Below, piece by piece: positions 27,313 to 37,032 of a stretch of DNA of 63,870 nt. Numbering within the stretch: the first letter of the stretch is position 1; every line of letters begins with the position of its first letter. The DNA lies in contig NJDG01000004.1 in the NCBI GenBank assembly GCA_002254885.1, forward strand, positions 1-63,870, given 5' to 3'. The translations under genes were made by a program, and so were the position numbers. The DNA is from Thermoplasmatales archaeon ex4572_165. GTDB lineage: Archaea; Thermoplasmatota; E2; DHVEG-1. Under the pieces are notes generated by a model. The model had not been told where the DNA came from. It made no database searches and saw only the letters and a program-made list of their open reading frames with translations.

Positions 27313-28299
27313 TTAAAGCTTTATGAGCTCGTATTCCGTTGAACCAAGCCCAATCTGTTCACCAAATCGTATTTGCTTATATGGATCTACATGATGCGTT
27401 TTCTGAAACACATCTTTTTTTACTTCATCAATTAATTTTAATGATGCATGATCCACCGCAACAGGATCCAATGAAACACAGTACCCAATATCTTCACAAA
27501 GAGTGTTTTTTGCAAATGAATCACAATCACAGCTATCTGCAATACGATTGATATCATTGATATAGAGAACATGTTTCTTTTCCACACATGCTTTGGTAGA
27601 ACATGCAAGAAGATATTGGAGATTATCCTTTACAAATGAAAGAGCATCATGTGGACAGTTTTCAACACAGACACCACATCCAAAGCAAGAACGTGGAATT
27701 ACCTTCCAGGAATCATTTTCAACCTTTATGGCATTAAACGGACAAACCTCAGCACAAACCCCACAATATTTACAAGCTTCTTTTTTAAATACTGGTTTTG
27801 ATCCATCATGTATCATTTTTTTTGTGTTACGTGTTACTCCACCCATTCCAAAATTTTTTATCGCTCCACCCATGCCTGTTGCAATATGACCTTTCACATG
27901 AGAAAGACAGATAATATGAGATTGATAATGCAAGGTTTTCCCTACCTCAAAATTATTACCCTCAATTTCAACATCTATTCCTTCATCATCAATTTCAACA
28001 GGGCAACCAATCTTTCTTTTATTGAAACCATGTAAAGATGCAACCTTTTTGTATCCAGAAACTAATTTCCTAGGGCTATTATATAGAACCGTGGTATCAT
28101 ACAAAAATGGTGAAGCACCAACATGTAATAATTCTTGAACTACTTCTCTTACAAAACTGGGCCGAATAAAAAACTTGTTTTTTACCTCGCCCATATGAAG
28201 TTTCACAAGAACAGACTCATCCTTAAACCTAGATATATCAAAAGTACTTAATGCCTCTGAAAGTTTTTCTATATCTTTGAAAAAAACTACTTTGTTCAT
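27313..28299 (-). CDS. DUF362 domain protein with two 4Fe-4S clusters
   Basis: A 328-residue protein of the DUF362 family with an inserted bacterial-type double ferredoxin. The cluster motifs CKYCGVCAEVCPFNAI and CFGCGVCVENCPHDAL lie near residues 185-225, flanked by DUF362 blocks such as LKHMGE-like VKLHMGEVKNKFFIRP and HVKGHIATGMGGAIKNFGMG. It is thought to be an electron-transfer protein; its partner is unknown. ATG 28299 overlaps the upstream HPS/RraA stop by 4 bases (ATGA) with GGGAG about 11 bases before, so the two are translationally coupled. Confidence 0.88.
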   Translation of the reverse strand: MNKVVFFKDIEKLSEALSTFDISRFKDESVLVKLHMGEVKNKFFIRPSFVREVVQELLHVGASPFLYDTTVLYNSPRKLVSGYKKVASLHGFNKRKIGCPVEIDDEGIDVEIEGNNFEVGKTLHYQSHIICLSHVKGHIATGMGGAIKNFGMGGVTRNTKKMIHDGSKPVFKKEACKYCGVCAEVCPFNAIKVENDSWKVIPRSCFGCGVCVENCPHDALSFVKDNLQYLLACSTKACVEKKHVLYINDINRIADSCDCDSFAKNTLCEDIGYCVSLDPVAVDHASLKLIDEVKKDVFQKTHHVDPYKQIRFGEQIGLGSTEYELIKL

Positions 28300-29588
28300 C
28301 CAATTTTTTTCTCCCATTTTTTTAGATTTATTACAGAACCTAGAGACATACCTTGCTTAATTTCTTCTCTAATACGATTCTCATGTTCTTTTACATCAAG
28401 AGATCGGTTTGCAATTTCCTGAGCTTGATTTTTTGGAATTACAACAACACCTGAATCATCTCCTACAATCCAATCTCCTGTTTGTACTACTTGATTTCCA
28501 CATTTGATTTCCGCACCAATCTCACCAAATCCTTTTGGTTCTCCTGCATTTGGAACTTGATATCTTGAATAAATAGGTAAATCCAATTTTAATAAGTCAT
28601 CAATATCTCTAACGGATCCATCAATAACAACCCCCGATAAACCCTTCTGTTTTGCACTCCTTGTTGCAAGCTCACCCCATACAGCAGTATGTCCACTGGA
28701 TGCATCAATCACTAGAATGTTTCCTTTTTTTGCTTTATCAATTGCTTCAACAGGTTTTGCCCAATCCCCATCTAATGTTAGTACAGTTAATGCCTGTCCT
28801 ACCATATGATATCCGCGTTTTACAGGATGAATATCTTTCATAGCACCCTTTTTATGCATCGCATCTGAGATATTTGATGTTGACACCATTGAAAACGCTT
28901 GTATCAATGATGAATTATCATATTTTTTAAACAACCTAGTTGGAATATTCTTTTTTTCTTGAATTGCTTGAAACATTTCTTGTGTGGCTTTTTTGATATC
29001 CTTTGCTTTTGTTAATGCTCCACCAACAATAATGATATGTGCTCCTGCCTTGATCATATCAGCAGCATTTTCAGAGTTAATCCCGCCTGCAACCGCAACA
29101 GGAATAGATGTTTCTTTTGCTAGATTTCTAACTATCTGTAATGGAGTAATGCCCTTCATTTGTTCGTCTATTCCTATATGAACACAAATAAAATCAACAC
29201 CAAATGATTCAATTTCTTTTGCTCGATCTATTGGATTTTTTACTCCTATTAGATCAACCATTATCTTTGTTCCATATTTCTTTGCAGATTCCACGGCTTC
29301 TTTGATAGTTTCATCATGAGAAACACCAAGTATACAGACAACTGATGCTCCGGCCTTTGCTGCCATCTCCGTTTCAATAGATCCAGTATCCATAGTCTTT
29401 AAATCTGCAATGATCTCTGTATCCGAAAATTCTTCCCGGAGTTTACGAATGATCTCCATTCCCTCACTTTTAATCAATGGAGTACCTGCTTCAATCCATA
29501 CAGGTCCCCCTGATAATGCATCCTTAGCTATTCGAATCGCACGATTACCATTTAGAAGATCAAGTGCTATTTGCAATATAATTTCCAT
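28296..29588 (-). CDS. Bifunctional 3-hexulose-6-phosphate synthase / RraA-like protein
   Basis: A 430-residue fusion. Residues 1 to about 210 are a hexulose-6-phosphate synthase TIM barrel of the OMP decarboxylase superfamily (LQIALDLL, DLKTMDTGSIETEMAAKAGA, VAGGINSENAADMIKAGA). Residues about 225-430 are RraA-like (MVSTSNISDAMHKKGAMKD, IDASSGHTAVWGELATRSA, GVVIDGSVRDIDDL). In archaea lacking a full oxidative pentose phosphate pathway, HPS works in the reversed ribulose-monophosphate route to supply ribulose 5-phosphate. The RraA-like half may be an aldolase/decarboxylase rather than an RNase regulator. ATG 29588 fits the family start and a leaderless TATA. It is coupled to the DUF362-ferredoxin gene. 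Confidence 0.92.
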   Translation of the reverse strand: MEIILQIALDLLNGNRAIRIAKDALSGGPVWIEAGTPLIKSEGMEIIRKLREEFSDTEIIADLKTMDTGSIETEMAAKAGASVVCILGVSHDETIKEAVESAKKYGTKIMVDLIGVKNPIDRAKEIESFGVDFICVHIGIDEQMKGITPLQIVRNLAKETSIPVAVAGGINSENAADMIKAGAHIIIVGGALTKAKDIKKATQEMFQAIQEKKNIPTRLFKKYDNSSLIQAFSMVSTSNISDAMHKKGAMKDIHPVKRGYHMVGQALTVLTLDGDWAKPVEAIDKAKKGNILVIDASSGHTAVWGELATRSAKQKGLSGVVIDGSVRDIDDLLKLDLPIYSRYQVPNAGEPKGFGEIGAEIKCGNQVVQTGDWIVGDDSGVVVIPKNQAQEIANRSLDVKEHENRIREEIKQGMSLGSVINLKKWEKKIG

Positions 29589-29610
29589 ATGAACTATTGC
29601 ATCTATATTC

Positions 29611-29621
29611 AAATATTTAAA
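29611..29621 (-). promoter_or_regulatory. TATA box for the HPS/RraA gene
   Basis: TTTAAATATTT on the minus strand is centred about 28 bases before ATG 29588, consistent with a leaderless transcript. The same intergenic region must hold the plus-strand promoter of the methyltransferase gene at 29685, where CCTTTATGTG near 29640 is a candidate. Confidence 0.45.
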
Positions 29622-29684
29622 CAGTAAGGATGATACAAACCTTTATGTGAACAAGAATCTTTTCATCTGTTCATTTGTGCCACT

Positions 29685-30491
29685 ATGAATCAATCAAAAC
29701 CATCAAGATTTAAGAAAGATTCAAATAATGAATTTCAAGAGTTTGTTCAAAAACTTCATTTACAAGCCATTGAAACTGCAGAAGAGCGTATTCCATTATA
29801 TCTTAAAGTTGGTGTAAAAGATGCAAACATGATTCTTGATGCAGGTTGCGGATCTGGTATTGTCACTCGAGATATCGCAAATTTAACTCCAGGAACCGTA
29901 ACTGGTATTGATGCATCAAAAGACATGATTGATGTTGCAAAACATGTTTTAATCGATTATAAAAATGTTAATCTTAAAGTAGGATCTGCAGATAAACTTC
30001 CATTCAAAGATAACTGTTTTGACATTACAATCTGTAATCTTCTACTTATGTGGGCACAACAACCTCAAAAAGTCGTTAATGAAATGGCAAGAGTCACAAA
30101 AAAAAATGGAATGGTCCTTGCTAGTCTCGAACCAGATTATGGTGGAAAACTTCATTATCCAGAAAATCAAAAGGTAGATCCAATTTTTGCAGGACAAGCA
30201 ATCATCGATAAAGGGGGAGACCCACATATTGGTAGAAAACTTCGTTTTCTTTTTGTAAAAGCTGGATTAAAAACTGAGATAGGCATTGGAAATAATCGTA
30301 TTTGGAGCTGTGAAGAAGATAAAGCATATTATCAACATGCACGTGATTTTTATATTAGGGCATTGCAAAATGCTGGTTTAAACCAAAAAGACATTGACGA
30401 TTGGGAATATCATTATTTAAAATCTCTTGATATGGGAATACAGCTAAATTTTTTCCCTCAATTTTATGCAATTGGAAAAAAAATTAGATAA
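29685..30491 (+). CDS. Class I SAM-dependent methyltransferase
   Basis: A 268-residue methyltransferase of the UbiE/methyltransf_11 type. Motif I is ILDAGCGSGIVTRDIA, motif II GIDASKDMIDVAK, and post-motif blocks FDITICNLLLMWAQQPQKVV and VLASLEPDYGG follow. The C-terminal 90 residues carry the substrate-binding part. No substrate is suggested. It is divergent from the HPS/RraA gene and about 35 bases ahead of folD, so it may be co-transcribed with it. Confidence 0.88.
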   Translation: MNQSKPSRFKKDSNNEFQEFVQKLHLQAIETAEERIPLYLKVGVKDANMILDAGCGSGIVTRDIANLTPGTVTGIDASKDMIDVAKHVLIDYKNVNLKVGSADKLPFKDNCFDITICNLLLMWAQQPQKVVNEMARVTKKNGMVLASLEPDYGGKLHYPENQKVDPIFAGQAIIDKGGDPHIGRKLRFLFVKAGLKTEIGIGNNRIWSCEEDKAYYQHARDFYIRALQNAGLNQKDIDDWEYHYLKSLDMGIQLNFFPQFYAIGKKIR

Positions 30492-30525
30492 TTCTTACAA
30501 AAAAAATAAATGGTGTGAAAGTAAG

Positions 30526-31377
30526 ATGACTGCTGAAATTATATATGGAAAAGAAATCGCGGGAAGGATTAAAAAATCAGTTGTTGAAGATGTCAAGATA
30601 TTTTCAGATACAACAGGTATTTCACCAAAAATCTGTACTATTATGGTAGGTGACGATAAACCATCTAAAATGTATATGAATCTAAGGAAGAAAGCATGTG
30701 ATCTTGTTGGCATTGATACAGAACAAATCAACATATCTTCTAAAATTACAGAAAAAGAATTTCTTGATATTATAAAAGAAAAAAATCAAAAAAAGACCAT
30801 CCAAGGCATTCTAATTCAACTACCCTTGCCAGATAATATTTCAAAAACTAAGGTCTTTGAAACATTAAATCCATGTAAAGATGTAGAAGGGTTAACTCCA
30901 TATAATATGGGAAAAACATTGATGGGTGATGAATATCTTGTTCCCTGTACACCTCTTGCAGTTATTAAAATCCTTGAAGATATTCATTATAATGTCAAGG
31001 GAAAACATGTAGTAATAATCAATCATAGCACAATTGTTGGGAAACCATTAACTGCATTATTTTTACAGCGCAATGCCACCGTTTCAATTTGCCATGTTTT
31101 TACAAAAGATATTGTTTCTTTTACAAAACAAGCAGATATTATAGTAACTGCTGCAGGGATACCCGGTCTGATTACAGATCAACATGTAAAAAAAGGTGCA
31201 ATAGTAATTGACGTTTCTATTGTTAAAACAGATACTGGAATAACCGGAGACGTTGATCTTGAAAAGGTTAAAGAAATATGTTCATATATTACTCCGGTTC
31301 CAGGTGGGGTAGGACCTGTAACTATTGCATGTGCACTTGAAAACATGGTAAAAACCATGAATATTTCATCTAAGTAA
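30526..31377 (+). CDS. folD: Methylenetetrahydrofolate dehydrogenase/cyclohydrolase (FolD)
   Basis: A 283-residue FolD interconverting methylene-, methenyl- and formyl-tetrahydrofolate for one-carbon metabolism. The catalytic lysine is in SKMYMNLRKKACDLVGI (Y-x5-K), and Q and D residues are in GILIQLPLP and PCKDVEGLTPYNMG. The dinucleotide-binding motif reads NHSTIVGKPL instead of the usual G-R-S-x-x-V-G-x-P; lack of the Arg may affect NADP versus NAD preference. The C-terminal TPVPGGVGPVTIA is conserved. ATG 30526 is chosen over an earlier in-frame codon at 30466 because it matches the family start. Confidence 0.93.
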   Translation: MTAEIIYGKEIAGRIKKSVVEDVKIFSDTTGISPKICTIMVGDDKPSKMYMNLRKKACDLVGIDTEQINISSKITEKEFLDIIKEKNQKKTIQGILIQLPLPDNISKTKVFETLNPCKDVEGLTPYNMGKTLMGDEYLVPCTPLAVIKILEDIHYNVKGKHVVIINHSTIVGKPLTALFLQRNATVSICHVFTKDIVSFTKQADIIVTAAGIPGLITDQHVKKGAIVIDVSIVKTDTGITGDVDLEKVKEICSYITPVPGGVGPVTIACALENMVKTMNISSK

Positions 31378-31532
31378 ACATTATTAGTATCTCTTACTAT
31401 TTTTTTGATCTGCATTCAACAAGAGAAAATATTTCTAAATTCTTAATAAATAACGCTTATCGTCGATGTTAATATCGAAAATGTTTTAGATAATGACAAA
31501 CAGATATAATAATTGATAAAGAGGTGAAAAAA

Positions 31533-33083
31533 ATGAAGAAACACAATACCATAAAATTGGGCAGTTTTATCATTATAGTTTTATTAATTGCAACAATGTT
31601 TTCTTCTGTTGCAATCTCAACAATTCAGAACGATGATATCAATACTCAAAAACACGAAAGAAAAAAATCATTCATAGACATAATATTACCAAAAAGAAGA
31701 ATAAATACAACTCCAGGTCAAATTCCTTTTCTTGAAAGTACAATTACAACAAGCTGTGGAGCTATTGATAAATCATTTCAAATCACGTTTGGTCAATTCA
31801 ATGAACTCGATGTGGATAATAATGAAAATACTGGCATAAATGGAAAAGATATTCGAATACAATATCTGATTCTTCCTTGGCTAGAAACACAAACCTCAAT
31901 TCAAATTGGATTACGTTTTTTACTTACAATAGAACGAATTGGAGACGAGATTAAATCTCAATCTTTTACACTCTCATCTAATATGTTTGGTGGAATGATG
32001 CATCTTGGCTACCAATCCCCTCAAACAAATCAAAATGAAATACCTAGTTTTCTACAATTATCATCATTCATATTCTACAAACCAGAAACTGGAACATCAG
32101 GGATCTCATTTGAAATGAATCCCCAATATGATTCAAGTAACCAAGATCATAAACTAACATTTTTTACAAGATATAAAAATGGTGCTAGTACTCAATCATA
32201 TGAATTTATGTTTGAACCAGTTAACAACAAACAAATCACTATTGAATCCACCAAATCCCAAGGTGTTTTCCAATATAGTATCACAAAAGGAAATACTATA
32301 CCCACCACGGCATCTATTAAGATTATGAAAACAACCGATGATACCCCAATTGAAACAAATCTAATAATTGATCCTTTACCTTCTGATGTATCCTTTTCAC
32401 TAGGGATAACGCCATTTTCCAAAGGTGGTGGAGTCATTGAATACCAAAGTAACTCATACTATGATACATCAATACTTATTGAATCAAATAATATGGGTTC
32501 AGTTAAATATGCAGTTGTAAAAAATACTCCAAAATATTTCTATGCTGAATGGGATCCATCAAAAGAAAATGGTTACTATCATCTGAACATTGATGCAACA
32601 GATACTAATGTGTTTCTGCTTGATTCATTAGACAATCCAACGATTAATCTTAGTATACAAGACATTGAGGTTATTGAATTTTCAGCATTTTGGAATTTAA
32701 CTGATCCAGGGGATTTCACCATAATAAAAGATACCTCATTTCATATTGACCTTGATTTCATCATTGATGAATGGGAAGCACGAATTGATGCAGAACCAAC
32801 TGCAGAAAACATTAAGATAACCTGGCATACTGATGTTTCAGGATATTTCTCCTTTGATACAGATTCTGTTCCACTTAATACAATCGATATGTTGATTAAA
32901 GGCTCAGATCTTGGAATAAGAACCCAAGGTGAATTTGTAAAAGCAGAAGATTTCATGTTAGAATGGACGATTTGGCCACCAATTGATTGGAACATTGATA
33001 AATCAGGCACTATTGATTTTCATTCTATGAGCATTGATCTATTTCTTGAAGGAATCTGGTATCATCTCTGGCCCTGGATCTAA
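31533..33083 (+). CDS. Large exported beta-rich hypothetical protein
   Basis: A 516-residue protein with a signal peptide (about residues 1-32, LGSFIIIVLLIATMFSSVAI). The mature part lacks cysteine apart from one and is rich in Thr, Ser, Ile and aromatic residues with alternating strand patterns, ending LEGIWYHLWPWI. No catalytic motif was found. GAGGTGA ends 5 bases before ATG 31533; a GTG three codons earlier is part of that ribosome site. Similar large beta proteins are common on cell surfaces of uncultured Thermoplasmatota as far as I know, but I do not recognise a family. Confidence 0.65.
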   Translation: MKKHNTIKLGSFIIIVLLIATMFSSVAISTIQNDDINTQKHERKKSFIDIILPKRRINTTPGQIPFLESTITTSCGAIDKSFQITFGQFNELDVDNNENTGINGKDIRIQYLILPWLETQTSIQIGLRFLLTIERIGDEIKSQSFTLSSNMFGGMMHLGYQSPQTNQNEIPSFLQLSSFIFYKPETGTSGISFEMNPQYDSSNQDHKLTFFTRYKNGASTQSYEFMFEPVNNKQITIESTKSQGVFQYSITKGNTIPTTASIKIMKTTDDTPIETNLIIDPLPSDVSFSLGITPFSKGGGVIEYQSNSYYDTSILIESNNMGSVKYAVVKNTPKYFYAEWDPSKENGYYHLNIDATDTNVFLLDSLDNPTINLSIQDIEVIEFSAFWNLTDPGDFTIIKDTSFHIDLDFIIDEWEARIDAEPTAENIKITWHTDVSGYFSFDTDSVPLNTIDMLIKGSDLGIRTQGEFVKAEDFMLEWTIWPPIDWNIDKSGTIDFHSMSIDLFLEGIWYHLWPWI

Positions 33084-33124
33084 AAAAATAATTTAAATAT
33101 CCTTAGATTCAGAAATCTTTATTC

Positions 33125-33889
33125 TTAGATTTCACTTCGATTAAATGAATAACTACCAAGAGCAATCATTACAATACATATACAAAATACAATTACAAGA
33201 TTGTATAAAGGAGGGTTAATGTTTGCTGCACCAACTAAACTACCTCTCAACCCATCAACCATATAGAATAAAGGATCCAAAAATGCTATTGTTTTTAGTG
33301 TTGGGTTTTCAACAACTGGAAAAAATGCTGATGAAAGAAAAAGCAATGGCATAATAACAAGATTCATGATGAGTGGAAACGATTGAAAATCATTCATTTT
33401 AGATGCAAGAATTAGGCCAAAACCAACTGCTGAAATCGCGATTAAAATCATAAAAATTATAGCAAGGATCAATCCAGAAACACTTGAAATTGGGGTTCCA
33501 AGTAATACCGATATTATTAATATAATGAAACCTTGAATCAACGCAATAGTTGCCCCTCCTAGTGTCCTTCCAATAACAATTGAAAAGCGACTGATTGGTG
33601 CAACAAGAACCTCTTGAAGAAAACCAAATTGTTTATCCCATAAAACCGAGATTCCAGTAAACATTGATGAAAAAAGAATTGCCATGGTAATTATTCCAGG
33701 TGCAAAAAAATGGATAAATGAAATATCTTCCAACCCTGGAAATCGTACACCACCAAAACCAGAACCAAATATGAACAAAAATAAGAGAGGTTGAACCAGC
33801 ATTGCAATCAATCTACTTTTAAAACGGATGAATCGTTTCATCTGACGAAGCCACATCACATAAATTGCCTGCATCTCATTTTGAATCAT
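33125..33889 (-). CDS. ABC-2 type transporter permease (DrrB-like)
   Basis: A 254-residue membrane protein with six hydrophobic helices. It carries the ABC-2 permease signature, including FAPGIITMAILFSSMFTG, GISVLWDKQFGFLQEVLVAP and LFLSSAFFPV. It pairs with the ATPase gene immediately upstream on the minus strand (6 bases between them) to form an exporter of the DrrAB/NodIJ type. Substrates range from antibiotics to lipids or polysaccharides; none can be assigned. Confidence 0.9.
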   Translation of the reverse strand: MIQNEMQAIYVMWLRQMKRFIRFKSRLIAMLVQPLLFLFIFGSGFGGVRFPGLEDISFIHFFAPGIITMAILFSSMFTGISVLWDKQFGFLQEVLVAPISRFSIVIGRTLGGATIALIQGFIILIISVLLGTPISSVSGLILAIIFMILIAISAVGFGLILASKMNDFQSFPLIMNLVIMPLLFLSSAFFPVVENPTLKTIAFLDPLFYMVDGLRGSLVGAANINPPLYNLVIVFCICIVMIALGSYSFNRSEI

Positions 33890-33895
33890 GTTTTG

Positions 33896-34879
33896 TTATC
33901 TCCCATGATGAAAATTCTGCTGTGTATTATTATTTGATATTTCATCTCTCATACTGCGCCCCGTATAGTGAAGAAATGCATCATCAAGATTTGGCTTATG
34001 AACACTAATTGATTTAACCTGAATGCTTTTTTGCTGTGCTAATTCAATAAGTGCAGGTATTTTTTCATCTCCCTTTTCAACACCCAGAGTAAGATGATTT
34101 TCATGACTGTCAATTTGTTTAATCCAAGCGACATCATTTAAATATGATTTAAATTTAATATCCTCAGAAGTTGATACAGTAATAATATCATTTCCAACAG
34201 TTGTTTTAAGATTACTTGTTGTATCTGTAACTAATATTTTTCCATGATCTATAATTGCAATTCGATCACAAAGAAAATCAGCTTCATCCATGTAATGTGT
34301 TGTAAGAAAAATAGTTGTATGCTTATCTTTATTCATTTTTTTAACATATTCCCAAATTGCTCTTCGGGTCTGTGCATCAAGTCCAAGCGTTGGTTCATCT
34401 AGAAATAAGACCTTTGGACTATGCATTAGCCCTCGGGCAATCTCTAATCTTCTTTTCATTCCGCCTGAATACTTTTTTACAAACACATCTTTTTTATCAG
34501 TGAGATCAACAAGTGCTAAAACTTCATCAATCCGTTCTTTTCTTATAGATCGTTCAATTCCATACATACGGGCATGGTAATCAAGATTCTCCCTTCCAGT
34601 AAGTTCAATATCTAATGCTGGTTCTTGAAACACCACACCAATTGATTGTCGTACAGAATCTCTTTTTTTCTTGATATCATGATTGTTAATATGGGCAGAT
34701 CCCTTAGTTGGCATCAATAAAGTAGTAAGAATTTTAATTGTAGTTGTTTTTCCAGCACCATTTGGTCCAAGAAAACCAAATATTTCTCCTTTTTTAACTG
34801 AAAATGAGATAGAGTCAACAGCTGTAAAATCACCATATGTTTTTGTAAGATTAGTTGTTTCAATAATATTTGATGTCAT
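33896..34879 (-). CDS. ABC transporter ATP-binding protein (DrrA-like)
   Basis: A 327-residue ATPase. Walker A is GPNGAGKTT, the Q-loop VVFQEPALD, the signature YSGGMKRRLEIARGL, Walker B VLFLDEPTLGLD, and the H-loop TTHYMDEAD. A C-terminal extension of about 110 residues is typical of the daunorubicin-resistance subgroup. ATG 34879 has GAGG about 7 bases upstream; an in-frame TTG at 34891 is less likely. It forms an operon with the permease and is divergent from elp3. Confidence 0.93.
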   Translation of the reverse strand: MTSNIIETTNLTKTYGDFTAVDSISFSVKKGEIFGFLGPNGAGKTTTIKILTTLLMPTKGSAHINNHDIKKKRDSVRQSIGVVFQEPALDIELTGRENLDYHARMYGIERSIRKERIDEVLALVDLTDKKDVFVKKYSGGMKRRLEIARGLMHSPKVLFLDEPTLGLDAQTRRAIWEYVKKMNKDKHTTIFLTTHYMDEADFLCDRIAIIDHGKILVTDTTSNLKTTVGNDIITVSTSEDIKFKSYLNDVAWIKQIDSHENHLTLGVEKGDEKIPALIELAQQKSIQVKSISVHKPNLDDAFLHYTGRSMRDEISNNNTQQNFHHGR

Positions 34880-34996
34880 AATGATCCTCAACAGTTGATT
34901 CTGAATGCACTATCCCTTATTAATTTATCCAAAAAACATCAGAATAATTTATTGCAAAGTTTTTTATGTAATCGTTTTGATGATTCCTCAGTTGAT

Positions 34997-36586
34997 ATGA
35001 CATTTTATGAAGAAATCTGCTTAAAAATTCTTTCAGAAGAATCGGTAAATAAAAACGATATTCATCGTTGGAAAATGAAATTATGTAAAAAATATCATTT
35101 TAAAGACATTCCATCAAACAGCGACATTATTGCAAATATCTCCTCATCCTATTCAGAAAATAAAAAGGTCCAGTTAATTCAAGCGTTGCAACGGAAACCA
35201 ATGCGAACGATTTCAGGTGTTGCAATTGTTGCTGTGATGACCTCTCCTGAATCTTGCCCACATGGAAAATGTATTCCTTGTCCCGGGGGGCCATTGTATG
35301 ATTCACCACAGAGTTACACAGGTTTTGAACCAGCAGCTATGCGAGGTAAAATGCATGATTTTAATCCATTTGACCAAGTTAAAGCTAGATTATATCAACT
35401 AAAATGTATTGGGCATCCAACAGATAAGGTTGATCTTATTGTCATGGGTGGTACATTTACTGCAAGAAATCCTTGGTATCAAGAATGGTATATGAAGCGA
35501 TGTTATGATGCAATGAATGATTCCAATTCAGATTCATTGTTTAATGCAATGAAAAAAAATGAAACTGCTAAACATCGTTGTATTGGATTAACAATTGAAA
35601 CACGTCCAGATTGGTTCCGTCTGCAACAAGTTGATCAAACCCTAGATTTTGGTGCAACACGCGTGGAGCTTGGAGTTCAAACAATCTATGATGATGTATT
35701 ACATATCATCAAACGAGGTCACACAGTTAATGATTCAATTGACGCAACCCGTATTGCAAAAAATGCAGGGTTTAAAGTTTGTTACCATCTAATGCCAGGG
35801 CTACCTGGCTCAGATGAAAAAAGAGATAAAAAACTTTTTGAAACCATATTTTCTCATCCTGATTTTAAACCAGATATGATAAAAATTTATCCATGTTTAG
35901 TAATCAAAGGGACACCATTATATGATATTTGGAAGAAAAAACAATTTTCTCCATTGAACTCATCTAATGCAACAAAACTTATCGCCGATATTATTCCACT
36001 TATCCCTGAATGGATACGTATTCAACGTATTCAACGTGATGTTCCTGCTCAATTCATAGAGTCAGGTGTTAAAAAGAGCAACTTAAGACAATTAGTCGAT
36101 GATATATTAGATGAAAAAGGTATTGGATCTAAGGAGTTACGAGGTAGAGAAATCGGGCATTTATCATTAAAACATCAAACACAGATAGATACTAAAAATC
36201 CAGATTTTAAAAAAACAATATATCAAGCCAATGATGGTACAGAAATATTCCTTTCCATGGTTATAAAAAAATATGATGCTGTGATTGCATATTTACGGTT
36301 ACGTGAAATCCATTCATCCCATCGCCCTGAATTATATAACAAAAGAGTGATGATGATACGTGAATTAAAAGTTGTAGGAAAAGAAATTGAAATTGGAAAT
36401 AAGAGTGAAAAAGGCATTCAACATAAGGGATTTGGCTCACGATTATTACATGAAGCAGTTCGAATAAGTAAAGATGAATTTGATTGCAAGGATCTATATG
36501 TATTAAGCGGCGTTGGAGTGAAAGAATATTATAGAAAATATCATGATTTTAAAGATCACGGTATTTACTTATCTAAAAAATTGTGA
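34997..36586 (+). CDS. elp3: Elp3-family tRNA uridine(34) acetyltransferase (radical SAM/GNAT)
   Basis: Archaeal Elp3 makes the carboxymethyl-type modification at wobble U34 of tRNA from acetyl-CoA using radical SAM chemistry. The cluster cysteines are C87-x4-C92-x2-C95 (SPESCPHGKCIPCPGG). Further blocks are GGTFTARNPWYQEWY, RVELGVQTIYDDVL and a C-terminal GNAT domain (KGIQHKGFGSRLLHEAV, YYRKYHDFKDHGIYL). ATG 34997 gives 529 residues and an N-terminus like other archaeal Elp3 proteins. The frame is open upstream to a TTG at 34895, so a longer form cannot be excluded. It is divergent from the ABC exporter. Confidence 0.92.
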   Translation: MTFYEEICLKILSEESVNKNDIHRWKMKLCKKYHFKDIPSNSDIIANISSSYSENKKVQLIQALQRKPMRTISGVAIVAVMTSPESCPHGKCIPCPGGPLYDSPQSYTGFEPAAMRGKMHDFNPFDQVKARLYQLKCIGHPTDKVDLIVMGGTFTARNPWYQEWYMKRCYDAMNDSNSDSLFNAMKKNETAKHRCIGLTIETRPDWFRLQQVDQTLDFGATRVELGVQTIYDDVLHIIKRGHTVNDSIDATRIAKNAGFKVCYHLMPGLPGSDEKRDKKLFETIFSHPDFKPDMIKIYPCLVIKGTPLYDIWKKKQFSPLNSSNATKLIADIIPLIPEWIRIQRIQRDVPAQFIESGVKKSNLRQLVDDILDEKGIGSKELRGREIGHLSLKHQTQIDTKNPDFKKTIYQANDGTEIFLSMVIKKYDAVIAYLRLREIHSSHRPELYNKRVMMIRELKVVGKEIEIGNKSEKGIQHKGFGSRLLHEAVRISKDEFDCKDLYVLSGVGVKEYYRKYHDFKDHGIYLSKKL

Positions 36587-36615
36587 GATATATTTGAAAA
36601 AAAAATTGAAATGTC

Positions 36616-37032
36616 TTATGTTGTATCTTCAATAAATGAAATTGAATGGCTTTTTTCAGTGCTAATATTCTTAAAGGATTTTCTTGCAATCTCTAATGTT
36701 TCTTCATATGATAAACAAGGTTTGGTATTAATTTTTGGTAAAGTATTCATTTTCGTTATCAAAGGGGAATCTTCTGCATTGTTATCATTTTCAAGAAAAT
36801 ATGAAACAGGTAAGATTGGTAATTTTCCTTCAAATTCCTCACGACGTAACTGTGTTACAATCTCAGGTTCATCAAAAAAAGGCGTCTCTTCATATTCTTC
36901 TGTGAATAATTGGTCAAAAATATCATTATTGTCATTTTCCTTCATTGCATCAATATATTCCTTTTCAATATCAATTGCATTTAAAGGATCAACAGATTGT
37001 TTTTTATAGGGTTTCTTCTGATATCGGCCCAT
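36616..37032 (-). CDS. Small acidic hypothetical protein
   Basis: A 138-residue soluble protein. The start is basic (MGRYQKKPYKKQ), then mostly Asp/Glu-rich (YIDAMKENDNNDIFDQLFTE), with no recognised domain or membrane segment. A purine-rich GAGAGAGAAAG directly precedes ATG 37032, and an earlier codon at 37050 is also possible. It converges with elp3 (29 bases between stops). The overlapping plus-strand ORF has a hydrophobic, Ser-rich shadow composition, which is why this strand was preferred. Function unknown. Confidence 0.55.
   Translation of the reverse strand: MGRYQKKPYKKQSVDPLNAIDIEKEYIDAMKENDNNDIFDQLFTEEYEETPFFDEPEIVTQLRREEFEGKLPILPVSYFLENDNNAEDSPLITKMNTLPKINTKPCLSYEETLEIARKSFKNISTEKSHSISFIEDTT

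Noticed and set aside
36611-37009. Plus-strand ORF of 132 codons opposite the small acidic protein gene
   Set aside because: Its Ser/Phe/Ile-rich sequence looks like the antisense of an acidic gene, and it has no ribosome site; the minus-strand frame has a purine-rich site and normal composition.
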